A stretch of 30,185 nt of DNA, taken from JBBRSC01 sp038245795 (GTDB lineage: Bacteria; Actinomycetota; Acidimicrobiia; Acidimicrobiales; Microtrichaceae). The stretch is taken from positions 1 through 30,185 of the forward strand of contig JBBRSC010000005.1 of NCBI GenBank assembly GCA_038245795.1. Reading direction: 5' to 3'. The notes under the pieces are model-generated. The model searched no databases. It saw only the letters and a list, made by a program, of their open reading frames with translations, and was not told the DNA's origin. Shown piece after piece: positions 7,700 to 15,253 of the stretch. The position numbers and the translations under genes are program-made. Positions within the stretch are counted from its first letter, which is position 1, and every line of letters starts with the position of its first letter.

Positions 7700-8784
7700 C
7701 AGATCACCACCACCGAGCGCAACACATCGCCGGCCTCCATCTTGTGGAACGCCGCCTCGACATCGTCGATGCCGATGGTCTCGGACACGAACCGATCCAG
7801 ATCGAGCCGCCCTTGGAGATACAGATCGATCAACATCGGAAAGTCCCGTGACGGGAGACAATCGCCGTACCACGAGCTCTTCAGCGACCCGCCCCGCCCG
7901 AAGACTTCTTGGAACGGCAACTCGAGCCGCATCTCCGGTCGCGGCACCCCGACCAGCACCACCGTCCCCGCAAGATCACGCGCCTCGAAGCACTGCTTGT
8001 AGACCTCGGGATGACCCACCGCGTCGATGCAGACGTCGGCACCGAAACCACCCGTCGCAGCGCGCACCGCCTCCACAACATCCTCCGTGGCAGCGTTCAC
8101 CGTGTGCGTGGCGCCGAACTCCTTGGCCCATGCCAGCTTTCGATCGTCCAGATCCACCGCCACGATCGTGTGGGCACCAGCAAGGCGGGCACCGGCAATG
8201 GCCGCATCGCCGACGCCGCCGCAGCCGAACACCGCGACCGAGTCACCACGGGTCACGTTCCCAGTATTCATCGCTGCGCCCAACCCGGCCATCACGCCGC
8301 AACCGAGCAGACCTGCGGCAGTCGCCGGTGCTGCTGGGTCCACCTTCGTCGCTTGGCCAGCAGCAACCAGGGTCTTCTCGCAGAATGCTCCGATCCCCAA
8401 CGCCGGCGACAACTCTGTGCCATCTTCGAGCGTCATTTTCTGCGACGCATTGTGCGTCGCAAAGCAGAACTGGGGACGACCCCGACGGCACGCGCGGCAA
8501 TCGCCGCACACCGCCCGCCAGTTCAGGATCACATAGTCCCCGACCGCAACGGACGTGACGCCCTCGCCAACCAGATCGACGAGGCCCGCTGCTTCGTGAC
8601 CCAACAGATACGGGAACTCGTCGCCGATGCCGCCCTCCCGATAGTGCAGATCGGTATGGCACACCCCGCACGCCTGAATCGCCACGACCACCTCGCCCGG
8701 CCCGGGATCCGGAACGATGATCGTCTCGACACTCACCGGCTCGCCCTTGGAACGGGCAATCACTCCACGAACTCGTTGCGACAT
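7699..8784 (-). CDS. mscR: S-(hydroxymethyl)mycothiol dehydrogenase / S-nitrosomycothiol reductase
   Basis: This 361-residue zinc-dependent medium-chain alcohol dehydrogenase oxidises the formaldehyde-mycothiol adduct to S-formylmycothiol with NAD and can reduce S-nitrosomycothiol. Catalytic-zinc ligands are Cys42 and His63 (GVCHTDLHYREGG, LGHEAAG). Structural-zinc cysteines are 93, 96, 99 and 107 (VCGDCRACRRGRPQFC). The Rossmann loop FGCGGVG is at 186-192. The stretches ILNWRAVCG and THNASQKMTLEDGTELSP are characteristic of the actinobacterial MscR/AdhE2 subgroup, from memory. The start at ATG 8784 has the Shine-Dalgarno CCAGGAGT at a proper distance; the in-frame extension up to 8961 lacks family similarity. 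It sits between a hotdog thioesterase and the MBL hydrolase on one strand and implies a mycothiol-producing actinobacterium. Confidence 0.94.
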   Translation of the reverse strand: MSQRVRGVIARSKGEPVSVETIIVPDPGPGEVVVAIQACGVCHTDLHYREGGIGDEFPYLLGHEAAGLVDLVGEGVTSVAVGDYVILNWRAVCGDCRACRRGRPQFCFATHNASQKMTLEDGTELSPALGIGAFCEKTLVAAGQATKVDPAAPATAAGLLGCGVMAGLGAAMNTGNVTRGDSVAVFGCGGVGDAAIAGARLAGAHTIVAVDLDDRKLAWAKEFGATHTVNAATEDVVEAVRAATGGFGADVCIDAVGHPEVYKQCFEARDLAGTVVLVGVPRPEMRLELPFQEVFGRGGSLKSSWYGDCLPSRDFPMLIDLYLQGRLDLDRFVSETIGIDDVEAAFHKMEAGDVLRSVVVI

Positions 8785-8887
8785 GTTGCGTACTCCTGGG
8801 TGAGATCCGGCATCGGACAGAATGGCACGGGTTTCCGCCACATGTTGACGGCCCAGCCACGTGCTGAGGACGTTCGCCGCGCTTCGA

Positions 8888-9349
8888 TCACGTGATTCGG
8901 TAGACGAGGTGCCCATCGGCCACAGTTCGGTCCGCGGCGTCGAACGCTCGCATGGTCGCAAAGATCAGCTCGCGGGCGCGGCGCGAGACCGACCCGGCGC
9001 ACCACAGATCAGATCCGGCCGTTGCCACGCCCACGTATTGCACCGACATCGACAACGTTGCCGCTGCCGTCCCCCGCCTGAAGTCGTGGTTTGACCACGC
9101 CGCCAGGCCGCCGGTCGAGTCCAGCAGTGAGGCGATCACCCCGCCGTGATACGCCGTTCCGTCATTGGTGAGATCGGGGCGGAAGGGAATCCGGAGGACG
9201 ACATCGTCTGGTTCGAAGCGCTCCACCACCACGCCGATGGACGACATGTACGGCGTGGTCGGAAAGAGATCCCGAATCAGATGTCGACGTCGGGTCTGCT
9301 CATCGTCGCCCAGCGCCGCGTTCGTATCCAGCCCCGCTGATTCGTCCAT
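8888..9349 (-). CDS. PaaI-type hotdog-fold thioesterase
   Basis: The 153-residue product has the single hotdog domain of the PaaI/YbgC-like acyl-CoA thioesterase group. The motif NDGTAYHGGVIASLLDSTGG (about 62-81) contains the His-Gly-Gly turn and the Asp77 expected to act in catalysis. The beta-strand VVLRIPFRPD precedes it. Family members hydrolyse short or aromatic acyl-CoA thioesters as tetramers. The start at ATG 9349 has an AGGA ribosome-binding site. The gene ends 103 nt before mscR on the same strand, so it may be the first gene of an operon with mscR and the MBL hydrolase, though the gap also leaves room for a separate promoter. The substrate cannot be assigned. Confidence 0.87.
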   Translation of the reverse strand: MDESAGLDTNAALGDDEQTRRRHLIRDLFPTTPYMSSIGVVVERFEPDDVVLRIPFRPDLTNDGTAYHGGVIASLLDSTGGLAAWSNHDFRRGTAAATLSMSVQYVGVATAGSDLWCAGSVSRRARELIFATMRAFDAADRTVADGHLVYRIT

Positions 9350-9482
9350 GACATCATCCTGCCGCGCCGCGCCTGATCGCGACGCTCATGATCCTGCCCG
9401 GACGCGACGACTTGCCCCGAGCAACGAGAATCACAGAGATTCCCGGTGCCGGGGGCGGGTCGTTGACGATCAGTTTGTCCGA

Positions 9483-10775
9483 TCAGCTCGCTGAATAGAT
9501 CTTCACCACGTCTTGTTCGTAGGAGCTGAAGACCACGTCGGCAAAGCCGTCACCATCGAGATCGGCGACACTGCCGCCGCCGGCCTGGCCCATGTCCGTA
9601 TCCATCTTGAACGTCTTGAAGGTGTGATCGGCCTGTTGCTGCAACCAGTACAGGTTGGCATCACCGTCGCCGGAGACCGCTATGTCGATACGACCGTCGC
9701 CGTCGATGTCACCGACGTCGAACGTGCCGGGCGCCAACGACACCGGACTGGTCGGCCGGGCGACAATGCCCTGGCTGAGCAGAGTCGGTGTCCACAACCC
9801 GGTCGGATCAACGGGCGGCGTCAGCTCGTAGACACCCGAATCCAGGTACCCGCCGTTGAAGGTCGAGTTCACGTGGTTGGTTCCGACCCAACGCGTGATG
9901 CCGTCGCCCTTCAGGTTCGGGACTGCCCGAATTGCGAACGACGCGCCGACAGCCCCGGTGATGGTGTGATCAGCGAAGGTGCCGGTTGGGTTGAGCAACG
10001 TCGGGTTGGCCGTACGTTCCCACCAGGCGAACGATCGGCCCGCCGCAAAGAACTGCGGCGAGATCACGTCAAGGTCGCCGTCGCCGTCGACGTCTCTCAC
10101 CTCAGGAAGTGAACCGCCGCCGCTGCCGATAATCAGCGGGGTGCTGCCGAATCGCGGGTTGGCTGGATTGGCATCGCCCTTGAACCACATGACCGCCGCA
10201 TCGGTGAAGATCTCGCCGACGGTGACAATGTCGGTCACGCCATCACCATCTAAGTCGACAACGACAGCACGGTGGAAGAAGTTGGTCTGGTTCGGCGGCA
10301 GGATGTCGTGGCGCACGTAGCCCCCGACGGTATTTTCGAACCACGCCAGGGTGCCGCAACCGGAGCTGGACACCGCGCACTGGAAGAAGCCGCCGGTGAC
10401 CACGACATCTTGGCGGCCATCACCGTTGAGATCCGAGATCGTGGTCTCATTCGGGTATTTGATGTTGTCGGCAGCGGTCACCACGTCCGTTCGGGTCCAA
10501 CTGTCGAGCCCGGCACCGGTTCGTTGGTAGATGCCGACCGTGCCCGGTCCGCCGGCTGGCTTGCCGAACGCCGACACGACGACCTCGGTCCCGCCGCCGG
10601 GAAGGGCGTCGGAATAGGACACGAACGATGGTCCACCAATGGACCCATCAACCGTGTGCTCGATGAATGTCACCGGTGACGGTGGCAGCACGACCGGCGC
10701 CATCGGAGCGCAGGCCGATGCGGCCGCAACAACTGCCACGGTGCCAAGTGCGAAACGTCGCCTCGAGCGCTTCAT
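9483..10775 (-). CDS. Secreted FG-GAP/VCBS repeat protein
   Basis: The 430-residue exported protein probably folds as a beta-propeller. It starts with MKRSRRR, a hydrophobic stretch and ASAC (Cys22), a plausible though weak lipobox; simple secretion is the alternative. Calcium-binding D-x-D/N-G-D-G loops recur at residues ~115-123 (DLNGDGRQD), 174-182 (DLDGDGVTD), 228-236 (DVDGDGDLD), 356-364 (DIDGDGRID) and 405-413 (DLDGDGFAD). A degenerate copy (NLKGDGITR) near 287 has lost its acidic first position. Such proteins occur on cell surfaces in adhesion or polymer binding, but no specific function can be given. The start at ATG 10775 follows the strong Shine-Dalgarno GGGAGGG. Neighbours give no functional hint. 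Confidence 0.85.
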   Translation of the reverse strand: MKRSRRRFALGTVAVVAAASACAPMAPVVLPPSPVTFIEHTVDGSIGGPSFVSYSDALPGGGTEVVVSAFGKPAGGPGTVGIYQRTGAGLDSWTRTDVVTAADNIKYPNETTISDLNGDGRQDVVVTGGFFQCAVSSSGCGTLAWFENTVGGYVRHDILPPNQTNFFHRAVVVDLDGDGVTDIVTVGEIFTDAAVMWFKGDANPANPRFGSTPLIIGSGGGSLPEVRDVDGDGDLDVISPQFFAAGRSFAWWERTANPTLLNPTGTFADHTITGAVGASFAIRAVPNLKGDGITRWVGTNHVNSTFNGGYLDSGVYELTPPVDPTGLWTPTLLSQGIVARPTSPVSLAPGTFDVGDIDGDGRIDIAVSGDGDANLYWLQQQADHTFKTFKMDTDMGQAGGGSVADLDGDGFADVVFSSYEQDVVKIYSAS

Positions 10776-10867
10776 GATCCCTCCCAGGGTCCCCGATCGC
10801 GCACTGAACCTGATCCCAGAGCGTGTCGAATGTCACGAGGGTAGCGCAGATACCTCAGCTCGTATAG

Positions 10868-10894
10868 CGGTTCCGGAACACCGTTCCGGAACCG
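10868..10894. terminator. Strong hairpin, possible terminator of the bioB operon or operator of the VCBS gene
   Basis: A 12-bp perfect stem (CGGTTCCGGAAC / GTTCCGGAACCG) with a 3-nt ACC loop lies 50 nt downstream of the NIPSNAP-like gene stop and about 90 nt upstream of the VCBS start, both minus strand. Each arm itself contains the palindrome TTCCGGAA. There is no U-tract, so a stem-only terminator or a dimer-of-dimers operator are both possible. Confidence 0.5.
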
Positions 10895-10943
10895 GCCCGT
10901 GACCAACGTTCAGTCACCGGCCGTTGAATCACACATCGTTCAG

Positions 10944-11681
10944 TCATACATCGCTCAGAGGGCGCCGATCGCTGATCTGCGGCTGACGACCCGTGCGGAG
11001 TGGAGACAATGGTGCATCCGCCATCAACACCCGTTCACGGCCGACGATCGACGCGTTCGAATATGGCCAGGCTCCGATCCCGGTGACGCGATCATCGGCC
11101 GTACGCTCGAAATCCGCCCAGATCGACCACTCCGGAAACGACCAGATCAAGATGATCTCCTCGTCGAGCGACAACGCTCGACGGAAGGCGCCGATGAGCG
11201 ACAACCCCGCTCCGGCCATCATCGCCACCAACGAGTCGCCGACTGCGTCCAACACCTCCGTGGCTGATCCCGGCGTGCATCGCAGGTGTTCATGGACATA
11301 TCCCACCCGGGGCGCGGTTGACTCGCACAACTCGGTCACTGACGGTGACCAATCCGGTGCGAGGAGGATCCGATCCACCCCCCCGGACCGCAGGTCGGCC
11401 GCGGTCGCCCACCATTCCACCAACGAAGGGTCCTGAAGTCCGGGAGCGTTCACTTCGAATTCGAAGTTGGCGGCCAACACATCCCAACTCTCGTACTCCC
11501 ACAGATTGATCACCTGCGGCCACTGGCCCGTCGATCCAACGACACCCCACACTCCGAAACAGAGTTGCTGGCGCTCTGCTCGCCCGATCGGGCCCCAGTT
11601 GGCCGTCATGTGATGCATATAGCGAGCGCGCTGATGTCCGATGATGTCGATGTATTCGTGGATGTAGACGCGCTCCGCCAT
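10944..11681 (-). CDS. NIPSNAP-like tandem alpha/beta-barrel protein downstream of bioB
   Basis: The 245-residue soluble protein is built from two similar halves. VYIHEYIDIIGHQRARYMHH with later VINLWEYESWDVLAANFE (residues ~5-75) is echoed by VGYVHEHLRCTPG with IILIWSFPEWSIWADFE (~125-195). This pattern of a YxHE strand followed by a W-[EF]-x-[EP]-[SE]-W-D-like helix is that of NIPSNAP/dimeric alpha-beta-barrel (ferredoxin-like) domains. No catalytic residues can be proposed. It begins 8 nt after the bioB stop, on the same strand, so it is almost certainly cotranscribed with bioB. A link to biotin metabolism is an inference from position only. The C-terminal ~30 residues are low in similarity and probably disordered. 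Confidence 0.7.
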   Translation of the reverse strand: MAERVYIHEYIDIIGHQRARYMHHMTANWGPIGRAERQQLCFGVWGVVGSTGQWPQVINLWEYESWDVLAANFEFEVNAPGLQDPSLVEWWATAADLRSGGVDRILLAPDWSPSVTELCESTAPRVGYVHEHLRCTPGSATEVLDAVGDSLVAMMAGAGLSLIGAFRRALSLDEEIILIWSFPEWSIWADFERTADDRVTGIGAWPYSNASIVGRERVLMADAPLSPLRTGRQPQISDRRPLSDV

Positions 11682-11689
11682 CTGAGCGG

Positions 11690-12685
11690 TCAGATCACCT
11701 TCGACAGGGTGCCGATCGGCATCCGAAGTTCCTCGAGCATGTCGAGGTCCTGCTGAGGAGTGCGGCCGAGGGTGGTCAGATAGTTGCCGATGATCAGAGC
11801 ATTGATCCCGGAGGTGAACCCCGCGGACTGAAGATCCTCGAGCGTGACTTCTCGCCCGCCAGCAAAACGCAGGATCACATCAGGCAGACCCAACCGGAAC
11901 ATCGCAATCCACTTCAACGCGTCCCGCGCGGGCGTGAGTGGCCGCAACTCGAGTGGCGTCCCCGGGCGTGGGTTCAGGAAGTTCACGGGGATCTCCGCCG
12001 GCCGAAGTTCCTGCAGTTGGCCGATGAGCTCGACACGTTGCTCGTCGTTTTCCCCCATGCCGAGGAGCACTCCACAGCACAGTTCCATTCCGAACTCATT
12101 CACGAGTTCACAGGTCTCGAGGCGTTCATCCCAAGTGTGGGTGGTCACGATATTCGGGAAGAAGCTGCGCGCCGTTTCGAGGTTGTGGTTATACCGGTGT
12201 ACCCCACCGTCGGCGAAGCGTTTCGCCTGCTCGCGGGTGAGGATTCCCGCCGACACCGCCACATTGAGCCCGGTCTCGGACTGGATGTCGGGCACCAACT
12301 CCAGGATTCGCTCCATTGTCCGCTCATCAGGTCCGCGTACGGCAAGCACAATGCAGAACTCGCTGGCGCCGAGGTCAGCCGTCTCCTTGGCCGCGGCGAT
12401 GACCTCGTCCCGATCGAGGAACGGGGTCGCTACGACCGGGGTGTCGAACTGGGCCGATTGCGAACAGAAATGGCAGTCCTCAGGACACCCTCCCGTCTTG
12501 GCGGAGATGATCCCCTCGACCTCGACCGTGTCGCCACACCACAGCAGACGAACCTCGTGTGCGAGCTCGCAGAGTTCGCCGAGCGTCGACGACGGTAACG
12601 CCGCCACCGCCTCGATCTCAGTCAGGCTCAGCCATCGGCGTTCGTCGATCAATGCCGATCGGGCGACATCGAGCGCAGGGTGCAT
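11690..12685 (-). CDS. bioB: Biotin synthase (radical SAM)
   Basis: The 331-residue product inserts sulfur into dethiobiotin in the last step of biotin synthesis, using S-adenosylmethionine and iron-sulfur clusters. The radical-SAM motif is GGCPEDCHFCSQSAQF, with Cys67, Cys71 and Cys74 ligating the 4Fe-4S cluster. Further BioB signatures are YNHNLETARSFFP, THTWDERLET, and NFLNPRPGTPLE with the following strands. Length is normal for the family. ATG 12685 is used; the upstream in-frame stretch is the bioA-bioB spacer. The gene diverges from bioA across about 80 bp, so both wings of the locus may share one control region. It is followed at 8 nt by the NIPSNAP-like gene. Confidence 0.95.
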   Translation of the reverse strand: MHPALDVARSALIDERRWLSLTEIEAVAALPSSTLGELCELAHEVRLLWCGDTVEVEGIISAKTGGCPEDCHFCSQSAQFDTPVVATPFLDRDEVIAAAKETADLGASEFCIVLAVRGPDERTMERILELVPDIQSETGLNVAVSAGILTREQAKRFADGGVHRYNHNLETARSFFPNIVTTHTWDERLETCELVNEFGMELCCGVLLGMGENDEQRVELIGQLQELRPAEIPVNFLNPRPGTPLELRPLTPARDALKWIAMFRLGLPDVILRFAGGREVTLEDLQSAGFTSGINALIIGNYLTTLGRTPQQDLDMLEELRMPIGTLSKVI

Positions 12686-12768
12686 GGTCACAGGAAACTC
12701 CGAATCGGTCGCGGGCAGCGCCGGGCAATAGCGTGGCGTCGCACGCCCTGACAGTACCGGGAGCAACC
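12686..12768. promoter_or_regulatory. Divergent bioB / bioA control region
   Basis: The 83-bp spacer holds TAGCGT (12729-12734), a likely -10 box for bioA, giving a leader of about 28 nt that includes the GGGAG ribosome-binding site (12759-12763, 5 nt before GTG 12769). A short imperfect repeat GCGTG...CACGC spans 12731-12746. I see no BirA-like or BioQ-like (TGAAC-N3-GTTCA) operator. The bioB promoter is not evident. Confidence 0.45.
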
Positions 12769-14100
12769 GTGGACCACGAAGCCCGACCGACGGTCGAACC
12801 CCAGGTCGAATCCCAGGCGCAGGAATGGATCCGGCGCGACGCCGCCGTGATCTGGCATGGCTTCACGCAAATGTCGACCTTTGCGGAGAACGTCCCGATC
12901 ATCGTCGAACGCGGTGAGGGGCGGGAGTTGATCGATGTCGACGGGGTCCGCTACCTCGATGCCATCAGCTCGCTGTGGGTCACCACCCTTGGCCACGCAG
13001 TGCCTGAGCTGGATCAGGCGCTGCGAGGCCAGATAGATCAGATCGCCCACTCGACGTTGCTCGGCAATGGCAACCGCATCACCATCGAGTTCGCCGAAGC
13101 ATTGGCACCTCGACTCCCCATGGATCGCCCTCATGTGTTGTTCGCGTCCGATGGAGCGGCGGCGGTCGAGCAGGCGTTGAAGATCGCGTTCCAGTTCTGG
13201 ACCAACCAGGGAATCGCCGGGCGAACGAAGTACCTCGCCTTCGGTGGCGCATATCACGGCGACACCATCGGAGCGCTGTCGATCGGGGCCGGGGGGTTCG
13301 GCACCGACATCTTCGATCCGCTGCGATTTCCGGTGCTCAGGGCACCCGGGTTCGAATCATCCGACGCGATTCCTGGGGCCATTCGCTTGATCGAGTCGCA
13401 CGCGCACGAACTCGCCGCCGTGGTGGTCGAGCCACTTGTGCAGGGCGCGGCTGGCATGGAGATGCGCCCGGCCGAGGAATTCGAATCACTCGGGCGGGCG
13501 TGTTCCGACCATGACGTCTTGTTGATCTGTGATGAGGTGGCAGTCGGTTTTGGACGGACCGGGACGTTGTTCGCGAGCGAGCAGTGTCACCTCCGACCTG
13601 ACCTCATGGCCATCGGCAAGGGCATCACCGGCGGGTACCTCGCCATGTCCGCAACTGCCGCCAACGACCGGGTCTACGCCGCCTTCCTGGGCGCCGACCT
13701 CAGCGACACCACGCTCTACCACGGCCACTCCTACAGCGGGAACGCTCTCGCTGCCGCGGTGGCGCTCCGCCATCTACAACTCATCGACGAGTGGGACGTG
13801 CTCGCCAATGTCCAGTCGCGTTCCGCCCAACTCGAGGATCTCCTCACTGCCCGGGTCGCCAAGCTCCCGGCCGTTCGCGCCGTCCGGCAGCAGGGCCTGA
13901 TGGTCGGCATCGAGCTCGCCCCACCGACCGACGGATTGCGCTGGGGTCGTCGGGTCTCGGCAGCATGCGTCGAGGCTGGCGTGCTCATCCGACCACTCGG
14001 AGATGTGATCGTCATCATGACCCCACTGACCGTCACCGCCAGCGAGATCGAACGCATCGTGGATGTCATGGCGCAGGCCATTGCGTCCGTGACGTCCTGA
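12769..14100 (+). CDS. bioA: Adenosylmethionine-8-amino-7-oxononanoate aminotransferase
   Basis: The 443-residue class-III PLP aminotransferase converts 8-amino-7-oxononanoate to 7,8-diaminononanoate with SAM as amino donor. Landmarks are WHGFTQMSTF (29-38) near the N terminus, DAISSLWVTTLGH (64-76), FGGAYHGDTIGALS (158-171), the PLP-contacting Asp255 in CDEVAVGFGRTG, and the Schiff-base Lys284 in AIGKGITGGYLAMSAT. GTG 12769 is chosen as start because GGGAG lies 5 nt upstream; the open frame continues upstream through the bioB side but codes for nothing recognisable. It is the first gene of bioA-bioF-bioD, with a 13-nt gap to bioF. Family assignment is clear. Confidence 0.95.
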   Translation: MDHEARPTVEPQVESQAQEWIRRDAAVIWHGFTQMSTFAENVPIIVERGEGRELIDVDGVRYLDAISSLWVTTLGHAVPELDQALRGQIDQIAHSTLLGNGNRITIEFAEALAPRLPMDRPHVLFASDGAAAVEQALKIAFQFWTNQGIAGRTKYLAFGGAYHGDTIGALSIGAGGFGTDIFDPLRFPVLRAPGFESSDAIPGAIRLIESHAHELAAVVVEPLVQGAAGMEMRPAEEFESLGRACSDHDVLLICDEVAVGFGRTGTLFASEQCHLRPDLMAIGKGITGGYLAMSATAANDRVYAAFLGADLSDTTLYHGHSYSGNALAAAVALRHLQLIDEWDVLANVQSRSAQLEDLLTARVAKLPAVRAVRQQGLMVGIELAPPTDGLRWGRRVSAACVEAGVLIRPLGDVIVIMTPLTVTASEIERIVDVMAQAIASVTS

Positions 14101-14113
14101 CGCCCGGTTCGCC

Positions 14114-15253
14114 ATGAGCTGGACGTCGATCATCGCCGAACGCACCGACCGCATCCGTTCCACGGGTCAATGGCGACAGATCCGGACGCTCGACGCTGGT
14201 ACCCCAGGGACAACCATCACCGCTACGGGTTCGAACGTCGTGTCGTTCGCGGCGAACGACTACCTGGGATTGAGCCAGCATCCACACGTGAAGGCGGCCG
14301 CGCGGGACGAGCTCGAGCGGCATGGAACCGGTGCCGGCGCTGCGCGTCTGATCGTCGGTGGCCGCCCGATCCACGATCAGCTCGAGGCGGCCCTCGCCGA
14401 TTGGAAGGGCACCGAGGCTGCCGTGCTGTTCCCGACCGGCTACCAGGCGAATCTGGGCATCATTGGTTCGCTGGCAGCCGCCGCCCCAGGGTGCGTCATG
14501 ATCAGCGACGCGTTGAACCATGCGTCGATCATCGACGGTATTCGCCTCTCCCGCGCACGGGTCGAGGTGGTCAGGCATCGAGATATCGGCGCGGTGAGCG
14601 AGGTACTCAACGCGGCCGATGGTCGACCCTGTGTCGTGGTGACGGACAGCGTGTTCTCAATGGACGGCGACTGTGCGCCGGTGCGGGAACTCATCGACCT
14701 CACCCGGGAGCACGACGCACTCCTGGTCCTCGATGAGGCCCACGCAGTGTTCGGCACCGGGCCGCCAACGGACGCTCCGCTCGATCACGTCGTTCGGGTC
14801 GGGACCCTCTCCAAGACGCTCTGTTCGGTCGGTGGTTTCGTCGCCGCCTCGCAGTCGATCATCGACCTGTGCATCAACACCTCCCGGGCATTCATCTTCA
14901 CGACCGCGGGCGCTCCCGCCGATGCCGCCGCCGCGTTGGCAGCGGTGGGCATCGTTCGCTCAGACGAAGGGGCCGTGCTCACCCGGCGGTTGCAAACGTT
15001 CGTCGAACGACTGTCCCCCGGGCATCCGTCGCCGATCATTCCCGTGCTCGTCGGTGACGAACAACGAGCCATGGACCTGTCTGCCGCACTCCTGCAGCGA
15101 GGCATCCTTGTCCCGGCGATTCGGCCTCCGACGGTGGCGCCTGGCACATGTCGACTACGGATCGCGTTGTCCGCCGCCCACACGTTCGACCAGATCGACC
15201 AACTGGTGGAAGCCCTTGCCGACCTCAGGGTCGCGGTCGGTACCGATGGCTGA
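14114..15253 (+). CDS. bioF: 8-amino-7-oxononanoate synthase
   Basis: The 379-residue alpha-oxoamine synthase condenses L-alanine with pimeloyl-thioester using PLP. Visible landmarks are SFAANDYLGLSQHP (44-57), GTGAGAARLIVG (71-82), the PLP-stacking His136 in SDALNHASIIDG, FSMDGD (181-186), Asp207 and His210 in LVLDEAHA, and the Schiff-base Lys234 in VGTLSKTLCSVGG. Length is typical. The ATG lies 13 nt after the bioA stop, without a strong Shine-Dalgarno, suggesting reinitiation. Its stop overlaps the bioD start by 8 nt (ATGGCTGA). No bioC, bioH or other pimelate gene is in the window, so the pimeloyl donor route is not shown here. Confidence 0.94.
   Translation: MSWTSIIAERTDRIRSTGQWRQIRTLDAGTPGTTITATGSNVVSFAANDYLGLSQHPHVKAAARDELERHGTGAGAARLIVGGRPIHDQLEAALADWKGTEAAVLFPTGYQANLGIIGSLAAAAPGCVMISDALNHASIIDGIRLSRARVEVVRHRDIGAVSEVLNAADGRPCVVVTDSVFSMDGDCAPVRELIDLTREHDALLVLDEAHAVFGTGPPTDAPLDHVVRVGTLSKTLCSVGGFVAASQSIIDLCINTSRAFIFTTAGAPADAAAALAAVGIVRSDEGAVLTRRLQTFVERLSPGHPSPIIPVLVGDEQRAMDLSAALLQRGILVPAIRPPTVAPGTCRLRIALSAAHTFDQIDQLVEALADLRVAVGTDG

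Noticed and set aside
12559..12768. In-frame upstream extension of bioA
   Set aside because: It covers the bioB 5' end and the spacer; GTG 12769 with GGGAG is the better start.
14673..15245. In-frame upstream extension of bioD
   Set aside because: It overlaps bioF in another frame, has no family similarity and lies before a good ATG coupled to the bioF stop.
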